Below are positions 27,101 through 34,695 of a DNA stretch of 35,039 nt, in pieces. The notes under the pieces were generated by a model. That model was not told where the DNA came from. It did no database searches and saw only the letters and a list, made by a program, of their open reading frames with translations. A program made the position numbers and the translations under genes. Source of the DNA: a virus; IMG/VR virus record IMGVR_UViG_3300048809_000030, positions 1-35,039 of that record. One strand, given 5' to 3'. Each line of letters opens with the position of its first letter. Position 1 is the first letter of the stretch.

Positions 27101-29887
27101 GATACATTTGTTCTAAATTATGTTGCGGCTGATCCAAATAGTTTATTGCTTTCTTTAGACGGCGTAGTATTGACACAAAATGAAGATTATACACTGGTCG
27201 GTCAGGTGGTCACATTCTTTATTCCACCAATGGCTGGCTTGATTCTAACAGCGTACTATGATTACGGAGTTACAATTCCAGTAGGATTAGTTGAAATAAT
27301 ACCAACAGGAATATTAGATGATGTAAACACAATTTTCACATTACCATCATTGCCAAGTCCTGCATTGGGTTTGAAAGTATTTTACAATGGTTTACTACAG
27401 TCTCCAATAGCACCAACCAGCGATTACACCTTGACAGGAAATACTATCACCTGTAATGTTGCCCCAATAAGTACAGGCAGTATATTGGCACAATATAGAC
27501 TTAGTACCTTTGTTTCTCCATATACCTATGCTGATGCTATTACACCAACTGGTGCAGTTGATGGTGTGAATTATACATTTACTCTTCCAAATAGTCCAGA
27601 TTTTATTGAACTTTTTTACAATGGTCAATTGCTAATATCGGGAGAAGATTTCACCATAGTTGGAAACACCATAACTTATCTTGTACCGCCAATATTAAAC
27701 TCCATCAATCTTGCATATTATGCATACAATCTAATTGAACTACACAGCCCACTTATTGGTTATGCTTGGGATGGTGGGCCAATTTATGGACCAGATGGTT
27801 ATTTGAATGCAAATGGTTCTGGTGGTGTTATCACAAATACTACGAGCTACACATTATCAAGCGTGCCTCGACTTGATAAAACTGGTCAACCAATAATCAA
27901 TGGTTTGCAAATGGCCGTGTATGCTACGCCAACCGGAGAATATATTGAAGACTTTGTGTATGTTCCGAACTTGGGAACCCTTGATGATTGCAACGGCAGA
28001 TTTGTTGCAACTCCAGAATATCCAGCCGGTGTGTATGCATATTTTGCCACAGTAAATCCAGCAAATTCATCTATTCCATTGTATCCATACATCGTTGGCC
28101 CTTGTTATAATTCCAAACCATTTGGTCTACGATACACTTATATTGATGGTGTAAACACCCCAGTTTATCTCAATGGAAATGTTTCTATTCCATTGACTCC
28201 ATTTATTGACACCATTGATTTGGTACGATCACCAGATGGTTCCATTGTTACTGATATTTTGACATTACAAGAACCTGTTTATGCATCGTGGAATAACAAT
28301 CACACCTATTCAATTGAAAATTTACTTGTTGAAAGAACTGGGTCTGGATACTTAGATTTATTATCGGATATAGTGATCACTCCAACCAATAACGCCTCGG
28401 CTGTTGTTTCTGGTTTGCAAATGGTTTCTACTAATTTGATTGCTTCTGGTAATAGTTATGTCAACGGAGAAATTTTAGCCATTGTCGGAGGAACTTATGG
28501 AAACGCTGCACTCATTCAAGTATCAAATGTAAATGTTGCGGCTGGAAATTCCATTATTGCATTTACCAGCAATATAAATGTAGCTAATGTAAATTCAAAT
28601 ATTGTATTTACTCTGCCATCGTCTCAAGAATATACTGTGCTTCCATCTAACCTCGCCAATGTTGCCACAACATCATTGACTGGTAATGGAAGTGGTGCAA
28701 TTCTCAATGTAGCATTTGGCATTGAATCTGTGACAACTGTAAATGGTGGAAATCTATTTACATTTACACCATCTGTTGTTGTAATTGATGCAAACGCAAC
28801 TACACCAGCAACCGTGTATCCAGAATTGACAAATGGTTTGGTGCGTCAAATAAGCACCACGCTTTCCTTTGCTCGTGTCAATACAAGTCCATATCCAGGT
28901 GTCTTTGTTGATGCTGGAACATTTACTGGCTCATATCCTGTTCCAACAGGAACAATTTTTGATTCCAATGATGCTACTGCCGGACAAACATCATTGAACA
29001 TTTCTTGGCGACCAGAATTGATTTCTGACACTTCGTTGAGTACTGAATATTCTCGTTTTGGTAACACATCGGGCATATTCAATACCTTCACTGATCAATA
29101 TATCATTGCTAATATTGCAAGTCCAGACTTAAACACATTGAGCATCAATGCCAATAATTTTACGCTGGAATTCTTTATGAACTTTAGCAATATCACAAGC
29201 AATCTTTCAGTTATCCTAGATACTAGAGCAAATGTGTCCAGCCATTCTGGATTAGTTGTCTTCTGTGAAAATGGCAATTTGTGTATTGGTTCAAATTCCA
29301 GCGTAGCAATTATCAACACTGGTACACCATTTGTCACAAACGATTGGGAGTATATCACCCTGCAAGGTAATAGCGGAAATCTATATGCATATATGAATGG
29401 TGAACTTGTTGGTTCTTCCATTGCTAATGCCAATGCTAATATTGCTTCTTATAATTTTACAGATTATAATCTTACTTTAGGTGCAGATGTTGGTGGTGGA
29501 AATGTATGCACTGGTTATATGGATGAAATTCGCCTTACAACTGACTTCAATCGCTATATTCCTGGCATCATAAATATTGATATACCAGCACAAGCATTCC
29601 CACGATCATTGGCTGTTGATCCATATTTGCTTCCACAATACACACCATTATTGTGGGGCTTTGAAAGCCTTGACAATGAAAGTAAAACAAATATTTCATT
29701 CATATCTGTAAATGCGCAAACATTGATTAGCGATTTGTCTTGGAATCAAAAGAAATTACAACTGGTAAATTATGGTGCAAATTTAGTTGTTGATAGCACC
29801 ACGATAAACATAATTGAAAATCCACAGACCAGCGAAATACTGGTAGTGAAATTGAATCTTGCAATTCCACCACCAGGACCAAGCTAA
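24134..29887 (+). CDS. Giant modular tail protein with YHYH and LamG-like domains (1917 aa)
   Basis: The first 90 residues look like the last blades of the FG-type propeller begun in the previous gene (ATYFDGDGTQFGDIS, KIDVYQI). A long block follows with DIDPACYNILPW, WGANQIGRTWFNTTNLK and NWNTWFPNSAIQIFEWVNS, familiar to me from single giant proteins of T4-like cyanophages. Residues about 975-1205 hold three beta repeats of 80 residues (GVLDGFNDTF..DYTLVGQ type). Residues about 1200-1330 match the YHYH domain: IGYAWDGGPIYGPDGY, LDDCNGRF, GVYAYFATVNP, YPYIVGP. Residues about 1655-1800 look like a LamG/concanavalin-type lectin fold (FTLEFFMNFSN ... GYMDEIRLTTDFNRY). The modules suggest a surface structure that binds glycans. 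The gene is eight bases after its neighbour with no ribosome-binding site. Confidence 0.72.
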   Translation: MISSSLTSQFVLIDSVSPTDSAALQFGQKVNWLSNDLFSIVSNIDSPFVSDDIKLSDATYFDGDGTQFGDISTSFSQKIDVYQILKTNREWINSPSDILKTVPVTTIPITGIYNTNVVYAGAIDNLFLADAGNPDSAIKIFNNPSLTHGWTVFTAQEQRLDSGSISQAWIYDSVTQIKLADLEVVDIYAGILPGTISSELDFVCDIDPACYNILPWIPGTVYAIGNRVLYGGQIYQALYSGKSGSMFSSSLWLLVTSQPSVNTEGITKWGANQIGRTWFNTTNLKAVNAQLGTLSERAQNWNTWFPNSAIQIFEWVNSSVPPVQYTSNAANGFVIDPTISYTYDLVTNQYGFWVFAKDSASPLHNQTTAELIADVSNIPDSGIPMITAIDTNAVAVWNINQFVSNNTVILHIDYVTESANNQLHNEFALISNDGTKSWYTTSIYPKLIDSLSGVSTTNQLVPDFTLPTNQQTGILNNPVQSLFVNRSTALDIYFSIVNQQLANIAIATTAVISALSASDPLPTSGFNEQISDRSVLDELDSSLYPENYRILLTQDDTLTPPAWSIVAIVDGVWQLAQYQTYNLANNWEYTDWYSVNYTDASPTYVLNNPGELSFITYVAGDIVQILNNGNGNQVIFLAVINDIDPAVTELDPIYIQNGTIQFLPNLYDFLSSDIGFDNQPFDSQPFDNDPYLAIRFITQILNDTIFVGSDILTASADDGFYSILNYILFENQNLDWLFKTSFVTVDYNNRNLDIQGTFSPDNQSSIEDFVSETLPFHIRVREFRDTFTSNDYGNIGANDFDIPSQYDSNYANIVYEFSPNSKLNTQLPLSPFQKYVGVSSYGNSCYIKSDGIPQYPTMESTPQNWQFGFVKIPITRNIKYDTVPDTSGPIAVAIDGVPFFSPNSGETETLYQYGNISQPLANIANQSTYTINSVWEAQANDLDPGAGFTNINGAYEYLTYPYILANSAPNNSPITGVQDTPRGVLDGFNDTFVLNYVAADPNSLLLSLDGVVLTQNEDYTLVGQVVTFFIPPMAGLILTAYYDYGVTIPVGLVEIIPTGILDDVNTIFTLPSLPSPALGLKVFYNGLLQSPIAPTSDYTLTGNTITCNVAPISTGSILAQYRLSTFVSPYTYADAITPTGAVDGVNYTFTLPNSPDFIELFYNGQLLISGEDFTIVGNTITYLVPPILNSINLAYYAYNLIELHSPLIGYAWDGGPIYGPDGYLNANGSGGVITNTTSYTLSSVPRLDKTGQPIINGLQMAVYATPTGEYIEDFVYVPNLGTLDDCNGRFVATPEYPAGVYAYFATVNPANSSIPLYPYIVGPCYNSKPFGLRYTYIDGVNTPVYLNGNVSIPLTPFIDTIDLVRSPDGSIVTDILTLQEPVYASWNNNHTYSIENLLVERTGSGYLDLLSDIVITPTNNASAVVSGLQMVSTNLIASGNSYVNGEILAIVGGTYGNAALIQVSNVNVAAGNSIIAFTSNINVANVNSNIVFTLPSSQEYTVLPSNLANVATTSLTGNGSGAILNVAFGIESVTTVNGGNLFTFTPSVVVIDANATTPATVYPELTNGLVRQISTTLSFARVNTSPYPGVFVDAGTFTGSYPVPTGTIFDSNDATAGQTSLNISWRPELISDTSLSTEYSRFGNTSGIFNTFTDQYIIANIASPDLNTLSINANNFTLEFFMNFSNITSNLSVILDTRANVSSHSGLVVFCENGNLCIGSNSSVAIINTGTPFVTNDWEYITLQGNSGNLYAYMNGELVGSSIANANANIASYNFTDYNLTLGADVGGGNVCTGYMDEIRLTTDFNRYIPGIINIDIPAQAFPRSLAVDPYLLPQYTPLLWGFESLDNESKTNISFISVNAQTLISDLSWNQKKLQLVNYGANLVVDSTTINIIENPQTSEILVVKLNLAIPPPGPS

Positions 29888-29907
29888 CATAGGCAAACAA
29901 GGATAAT

Positions 29908-31512
29908 ATGAGTACAAGCAGTTACATTAGAGCATTCGGAGATTCGGACTATAATTTCGCATACAGCGATTTTACAGTGGAATTTTTTGCGGAAACTAAT
30001 ACTTCCAATGGATGTCAAACATTGTTTGAAATTACAAACAACGAATCGGCTTCGGCTAATCTCTATACTAAGACAAGATTTTTGACTGTTATTGAAAATG
30101 GCAATCTAAATGCATATGCAATTCAAATTGTTGCCCCATTTATTGTGGGAGGTCATGTTAGCAATATTACCACTCCAATTCCAATCGCATCAAATGATAA
30201 AATTTTCTACAACGGTGAACTATTAGCACCCAATCAATACTCTGTTTCTGGCAGTCATTTACATCTTTCCAATATTGCAATTAGCTCGACGAGTGTACTA
30301 ACTGAAATTGGTCAAGTTCTTTTTGAAGTTCTTGGCGGTCTAGTAACAGTAGATGTTTCTCATTTTATCAGTGCGGAACGATATCAAAATCAGTTCTACC
30401 TATTTTTAGATGGTGTTTCACAAAGCGCACCGGTGGCGGCATACAACGCTATACCAGCACAAGTTATCACAAACTCCAGCAATATCAATGCAAGCTTGCA
30501 AAGATATGGTAGTCCAGCATTACTTACCATTGGAGCAAATCGAGACGGCAAAAACCAATTTTTAGGTATGTTTGGCGATGTAAAAATCATAAATGGCGTA
30601 TCCGAGCATGTTACCGAAACCGAAATTCAAAATACAATCAGCAGTCTTTTTACCGATGCAAATCTAGGAACTCAACCTGCCGATATTATTATTGATGGTG
30701 GTCACTTCGTTGATAGCATCACGAGCTATGCACCAGAAGAATTTGTACCCGGACAAATTTTTGATACACTGTATATGCAAGTGTATCAAAGCGATACTGC
30801 TAACGCTAATTCCAATATTATGAGTTTTGCGCTTTTCAAACCAATAATTATGGCTGGTCCTACTGGATACTATGAATTCACTATTGAATCTGTGAATCAA
30901 AAAATTACTCTTCCTTGGACTTCTTTGGATGCGGCTGCTAGTATCAAGGTCAATGGAAATGCAATTTCGTCAACTTCTTGGGCCGTAACTGATAGTGTTC
31001 TCACCATCGCGGCCGGTCCCGGAGATTTTGTCCAAATGTATGCTACGGGTCCAACCACATATTATGCTATTGGTGCCAATACTGTTTCTACTTTGACAAG
31101 CAATCTTTATGCCAATAGCAATTCAATAAGTGTGGCAAATACTGACCCATTTATTACTCCAATCATTGGCAGTACTGCCAATATTTCAAATAATGCTTTA
31201 TTGAATGTGCGCGGTCAAGTTTTTGTCAACCAAGAATGCATTACTTATTTGTATATTGACAGAACTGGTAACACTTTATCTGGTTTGATGCGCGGAACTT
31301 CTGGCACAGGCGTACCAAATGTTCACATTTCTGGCGCTAGAGTGGTTAGTGCGTCATATAACAATAACCTGCAAAATTTGACTTTTGTTGATCCACGAAC
31401 GAATATTTGGTATACATATCCACCAGCAAATACAAGTTTACAAAACACAAACTCTGTTATTTCATCAACATTACTATCTATCGGCGGGTTACCGCCAGTG
31501 ACACCATTCTAA
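29908..31512 (+). CDS. LamG-like tail structural protein, giant-protein C-terminal part
   Basis: The 534-residue protein starts directly in a LamG/concanavalin-like fold (FAYSDFTVEFFAETNTSNGC, about 17-36, to LTIGANRDGKNQFLGMFGDV near 220). A block PADIIIDGGHFVDSITSYAP then EEFVPGQIFDTLYMQVYQ (about 257-295) and a C-terminal VFVNQECITYLYIDRTGNTL and SGLMRGTSGTGVPNVH segment follow. I recall both blocks from the C-terminal end of giant cyanophage structural proteins. It is therefore likely the third part of an assembly spread over three genes here. It starts 20 bases after the previous stop with AAGGA as ribosome-binding site and is probably on the same transcript. The exact role in the virion is unknown; a peripheral baseplate or adhesin-like place is inferred. 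Confidence 0.68.
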   Translation: MSTSSYIRAFGDSDYNFAYSDFTVEFFAETNTSNGCQTLFEITNNESASANLYTKTRFLTVIENGNLNAYAIQIVAPFIVGGHVSNITTPIPIASNDKIFYNGELLAPNQYSVSGSHLHLSNIAISSTSVLTEIGQVLFEVLGGLVTVDVSHFISAERYQNQFYLFLDGVSQSAPVAAYNAIPAQVITNSSNINASLQRYGSPALLTIGANRDGKNQFLGMFGDVKIINGVSEHVTETEIQNTISSLFTDANLGTQPADIIIDGGHFVDSITSYAPEEFVPGQIFDTLYMQVYQSDTANANSNIMSFALFKPIIMAGPTGYYEFTIESVNQKITLPWTSLDAAASIKVNGNAISSTSWAVTDSVLTIAAGPGDFVQMYATGPTTYYAIGANTVSTLTSNLYANSNSISVANTDPFITPIIGSTANISNNALLNVRGQVFVNQECITYLYIDRTGNTLSGLMRGTSGTGVPNVHISGARVVSASYNNNLQNLTFVDPRTNIWYTYPPANTSLQNTNSVISSTLLSIGGLPPVTPF

Positions 31513-31516
31513 GAGG

Positions 31517-31523
31517 ATAAATA
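31517..31523 (+). promoter_or_regulatory. Late promoter box before the small 43-aa ORF
   Basis: GGATAAATATATAATG begins four bases after the previous stop. A start six bases after the box would be at 31529, inside the ATG of the small ORF. Either the true start is a base or two earlier (leaderless again), or this promoter mainly serves the next gene at 31667. Confidence 0.5.
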
Positions 31524-31527
31524 TATA

Positions 31528-31659
31528 ATGAAGATTCCAGATGAAAAGCCAAATGTAAGCGTTGAAGAGCATTTGAAAATGGTTGTTAGTGAAAAAACAC
31601 TAACTGGCAATGTAGAATATGTTGTTACTAAAACGGTAATCTGTCAACGAGTTAAATGA
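31528..31659 (+). CDS. Very small ORF (43 aa), unknown
   Basis: The ORF starts MKIPDEKPNVSVEEHLKMVV and ends VICQRVK before TGA at 31657-31659. It fills the otherwise empty 154-bp gap between two structural genes. AGAGGA lies ten bases upstream, but this overlaps the late box. The composition (charged, soluble-looking, one amphipathic helix and two possible strands) is that of a real small protein, unlike the Ser/Asn/Thr-rich structural proteins around it. Its stop is seven bases before the next ATG, with GAGGG in between, which suits coupled translation. I do not recognise a family. Confidence 0.55.
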   Translation: MKIPDEKPNVSVEEHLKMVVSEKTLTGNVEYVVTKTVICQRVK

Positions 31660-31666
31660 GGGACAA

Positions 31667-32269
31667 ATGAATTCCGATCTAAAATTACATATAACCGGAC
31701 ACGTTAAAATTACAGACGCTATCACCAAAAAGATATTATTTGAAGGTGACAATGCTGTTCATTTTGAAAATTTGTCCGTCGCCATCGCTCAAAGTCTAGG
31801 TGGTGGGCCACTCAATGCTTCAAATCCCGGATTCTTTTATACTATGAATTTTGGAAATGGCGGAACTACAGTCAATTCAAGTGGCATTGTTACCTATAAT
31901 CCACCAAATATCGTTGGCGCTACAGCACAGCTTTACAATCAAACTTACAGCAAGGTAGTCAACAATCAATTTTCAGCCGATCCTGATCCACTCAACAATA
32001 ACATCACATACAGCCACGTCCCAGGAAAGGCTTATACCGATGTTATTGTCGTTTGTAGATTAGATTATGGTGAACCAGCCGATCAACTACCATTTGATAA
32101 TTCCAATTATATCAATAGCAAATATGCCTTTGATGAACTTGGATTGTTTAGCTACAATGGACAGCTTCTAACCCATGTCATTTATTCACCAGTAATCAAG
32201 TCCCTTAACCGTCTTATTGATATTGCTTACACATTGAGAATTTCTACGCTTAGCTCTTTGAGCGCATAA
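31667..32269 (+). CDS. Conserved T4-like structural-region protein
   Basis: The 200-residue protein begins GHVKITDAITKKILFEGDNA then VHFENLSVAIAQSLGGG, followed by FFYTMNFGNGGTTVNSSGIV and TYNPPNIVGATAQLYNQTYS. I associate these motifs with an unnamed virion protein found in the tail gene cluster of T4-like cyanophages and other environmental T4-likes. It has no signal peptide, membrane segment or enzymatic motif. The C-terminal part (YAFDELGLFSYNGQLLTHVI) is beta-rich. GAGGG before the ATG fixes the start, and the next gene begins 13 bases after its double stop (TAATAG). A tail or fibre-attachment role is inferred from position only. Confidence 0.72.
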   Translation: MNSDLKLHITGHVKITDAITKKILFEGDNAVHFENLSVAIAQSLGGGPLNASNPGFFYTMNFGNGGTTVNSSGIVTYNPPNIVGATAQLYNQTYSKVVNNQFSADPDPLNNNITYSHVPGKAYTDVIVVCRLDYGEPADQLPFDNSNYINSKYAFDELGLFSYNGQLLTHVIYSPVIKSLNRLIDIAYTLRISTLSSLSA

Positions 32270-32282
32270 TAGAGGAAACATA

Positions 32283-34028
32283 ATGAGTTATCAGGTTCAA
32301 CTTACGAATGGAAATGTAATAGCAGTCGTACCAGATACACAATTGGTTTCCACCTATGGTGGTTTGAATCTGATTGGAAAATTTTATCCTGGTTTTGGAA
32401 CAGTGTTCAATGACAATTTAGTTCATATGACTGAGCATTTTGCTGATAACACCCCTCCAACAAATCCATTTATAGGACAGATTTGGTATGATACGATTTC
32501 AAGTTCCATCAATTTTTGGAACGGAACACAATTCAAACCCATTAGTGTTATTACCAGTAGTGCTTTTGCCCCAATTGATCCACAAGAAGGTGATGAATGG
32601 TATGACAGTGTAAATCAACAACTCAATGTTTGGAATGGTTATGCATGGGTTCTTATCGGGCCTATCAATCAAGGTGGAGCAAAAGAAGGGTTTGTTGTTC
32701 AAACTCTACAAACAAATACAGGAAATGTCTATTATCTTGATCTATATGCTAACAATGCATTGATCGGTGTTGTTTCTTCCATAGCTCTAACTAATCCTGC
32801 CATTGATGGTTTTGGAAACATTCGACCCGGCATCAATTTTGTTACTGGTGCTGGTTCTCCCCCATCCATTGTTGAAGCTGGCATATATAACATAACAGAA
32901 TTAACTTTTGGAAATGTTGATCAACTTAGTATTACAGTTGATTCCAATGAAAATGCAATTGTGGAAGTGGGTATTGGCAATGTAATGATTGCTACTAATT
33001 CTTCTCCTGCTGCCAATCTCGCCGCGTATACAGAATTTTCTAATGGAAATATTGGTGGAACAGTATATTTTGATAACATTGTTGCTAACAACTATGGAAA
33101 TCTTCCCGGTACATCTTTTCCTGGGTCTGCCAGCCAAATCATTTACAATAATGGAATTGCATTGGCTGGATCAAATGCTCTAACCATTTTATCAAGTAAT
33201 GTTACTGCAAGAGTTGATCATTTGGATGTTACTGATGATGCAAATATAGGCGGTTTGGCCACAGTCGGAACTATTTTTGCCACTACATATGAAAATCTTC
33301 CAGCACCTTCTCCATTCGTAGTTCCTGGAAGCACAGGACAATTTTTATATAACAGTGGTGGAGCAGTTGGTGCAACCGCACAACTTACCATTAGTGGTAC
33401 AACTATTATTGCCCCTATATTATCAAGCACAACCTTCACAGTTACAGGAACATCAAGTCTCGCGGTAGCAAGCGCATCATCTTTGGCGATTTCTGGTAAC
33501 GAAACAATCAATGGAACATTAGGAGTAGCAGGAATAACTACACTTACAACATTGATTGCTCAAGGAACTACCGTAAACGGTTTGACTGTACTGAACAATC
33601 TCATAGTTGGTGGGCAAGCAACCATAAATAATGGAAGTTCTGGTAAATTTACTTTACCAACTACGGCCGGATCTGTTGCTGGCGCACCATTGATTACAAA
33701 TGCTGATGGTACAACGCAATGGTCTGCAAATGCACCATCATTTGGTTCTAATGGAAATGGATGGTGGTCTGTAGACCTTACTGGATGTATTCATCAATGG
33801 AATAACGCGGTATATTTAGGTGGCGGAGATTTTGCTGTGACTTTCCCATCAACCGTAACACCATTTACCGATGTCACATCAATATCTGTAGTTTGTGTTG
33901 CTGTATATCCAAGCGGAGATACTGGTTATTTGACTATCAAAGCAGGATCAATCACAACAACAGGATTTACAATTCACCAAAATGATTTAGATAATATGTA
34001 TGGCAATTGGATTGCCATCGGATTTTAA
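32283..34028 (+). CDS. Tail fibre protein
   Basis: The 581-residue protein has an N-terminal block repeated in T4-like cyanophage fibres: NLVHMTEHFADNTPPTNPFI and GQIWYDTISSSINFWNGTQF (about 40-83), then the related DEWYDSVNQQLNVWNGYAW (about 103-121). This probably attaches the fibre to the baseplate. A long Gly/Ser/Asn/Thr-rich shaft follows, with fibre-type PGSASQIIYNNGIALAGSNA and SLAISGNETINGTLGVAGIT segments. The C-terminal domain (about 490-581, GWWSVDLTGCIHQWNNAVYL onward) looks like a compact receptor-binding tip. It has no signal peptide, in contrast to the fibre-like proteins at 11929 and 13191, which makes it the normal virion fibre here. AGAGGAAA precedes the start. Confidence 0.8.
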   Translation: MSYQVQLTNGNVIAVVPDTQLVSTYGGLNLIGKFYPGFGTVFNDNLVHMTEHFADNTPPTNPFIGQIWYDTISSSINFWNGTQFKPISVITSSAFAPIDPQEGDEWYDSVNQQLNVWNGYAWVLIGPINQGGAKEGFVVQTLQTNTGNVYYLDLYANNALIGVVSSIALTNPAIDGFGNIRPGINFVTGAGSPPSIVEAGIYNITELTFGNVDQLSITVDSNENAIVEVGIGNVMIATNSSPAANLAAYTEFSNGNIGGTVYFDNIVANNYGNLPGTSFPGSASQIIYNNGIALAGSNALTILSSNVTARVDHLDVTDDANIGGLATVGTIFATTYENLPAPSPFVVPGSTGQFLYNSGGAVGATAQLTISGTTIIAPILSSTTFTVTGTSSLAVASASSLAISGNETINGTLGVAGITTLTTLIAQGTTVNGLTVLNNLIVGGQATINNGSSGKFTLPTTAGSVAGAPLITNADGTTQWSANAPSFGSNGNGWWSVDLTGCIHQWNNAVYLGGGDFAVTFPSTVTPFTDVTSISVVCVAVYPSGDTGYLTIKAGSITTTGFTIHQNDLDNMYGNWIAIGF

Positions 34029-34030
34029 TT

Positions 34031-34038
34031 TATAAATA
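34031..34038 (+). promoter_or_regulatory. Perfect T4 late promoter box (TATAAATA)
   Basis: This is the only exact match to the eight-base T4 late consensus that I found in the gene gaps. It lies in the 26-bp gap after the tail fibre. The predicted start (34044) is the A of AGAGGT, so the leader has 11 nt and begins with the ribosome-binding site of the gene at 34055. Confidence 0.75.
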
Positions 34039-34054
34039 ACAACAGAGGTAACTT

Positions 34055-34654
34055 ATGAAATTTCTCTATATTCTTTTAGTCGCAATGTTATCAACCACGC
34101 TTGTTCTTGGCCCAACAGCTTGTAGCAATCCAACCCAAGCACAAATTACCGCTGTCGTACAAAATATTGCAAACTGGACTCCAGCCCTTACCAATGATGC
34201 CGCCGTTTTAGGTGGTGATATTGCCGCATTTGATCCAGCAGACTCAGTTCTTATTCAAAAGTCTGTTGCTCAACTTCAAAGTGATAGTTCATTTTTGACT
34301 ACACTATGTAATCAATATTTGGCAAACCCATCTCCAACAGTGCTTGCTCAAATCGCAGCCACAGTTAGTGATGCTGTTACCGTTGATTCTTCTGCTCTTG
34401 TTGCCGCATTGCAAATTAAAGACGCAACGAGTCAGTTGATTGCACAGGGTGTATTAGCAACTATTGCTACGGCTTTGACAATTCTCAGTACATATCTTGC
34501 ATCTGTCAAAGTGTCTGTAACTCCAGCCGCACAAACTGCTCTTAAAAATTTAGCTCCATATGTCAACAAGGCAACATTATCAAGTGAATTGGATAAAGCA
34601 AAAGCACAAAATCTAATTCCTTCTAACACTACCCTACAAGCATTCGGTTACTAA
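34055..34654 (+). CDS. Exported, probably lipid-anchored small alpha-helical protein
   Basis: The 199-residue protein starts with a signal peptide (KFLYILLVAMLSTTLVLG) and then PTAC at residues 20-23. A Cys at this place suggests lipidation, although Pro in the -3 position is unusual for a lipobox, so type I cleavage is possible. The mature part is Ala/Leu/Thr-rich and looks all-helical, with no catalytic motif. A hydrophobic helix near residues 128-150 (IAQGVLATIATALTILSTYL) may pack inside a bundle or touch the membrane. It has its own perfect late promoter and stands alone at the end of the fibre block. Phage-encoded periplasmic lipoproteins can block superinfection (for example T5 Llp) or help lysis (outer spanins); neither is shown here. 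Confidence 0.7.
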   Translation: MKFLYILLVAMLSTTLVLGPTACSNPTQAQITAVVQNIANWTPALTNDAAVLGGDIAAFDPADSVLIQKSVAQLQSDSSFLTTLCNQYLANPSPTVLAQIAATVSDAVTVDSSALVAALQIKDATSQLIAQGVLATIATALTILSTYLASVKVSVTPAAQTALKNLAPYVNKATLSSELDKAKAQNLIPSNTTLQAFGY

Positions 34655-34663
34655 TCAAACAAA

Positions 34664-34695
34664 AAGTTACCGAGATTAATTAATCTCGGTAACTT
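34664..34695. terminator. Perfect 32-bp palindrome between convergent genes, intrinsic terminator
   Basis: AAGTTACCGAGATTA (34664-34678), AT, then TAATCTCGGTAACTT (34681-34695) is a perfect palindrome. On the minus strand it is followed by TTTTTGTTTG, which is a good intrinsic terminator. On the plus strand no T-tract follows, so termination from that side would be weaker. The stop codon of the minus-strand endonuclease gene lies inside the stem. Confidence 0.8.

Noticed and set aside
29095-29433. Minus-strand ORF of 112 residues
   Set aside because: It is antisense to the LamG-like domain of the 1917-residue gene and has no ribosome-binding site, promoter or recognisable domain.
1955-29576. 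ATAAATA copies at 1955-1961, 4991-4997 and 29570-29576 as late promoters
   Set aside because: They lie inside coding sequence without a gene start nearby; several such matches are expected by chance in DNA this AT-rich.
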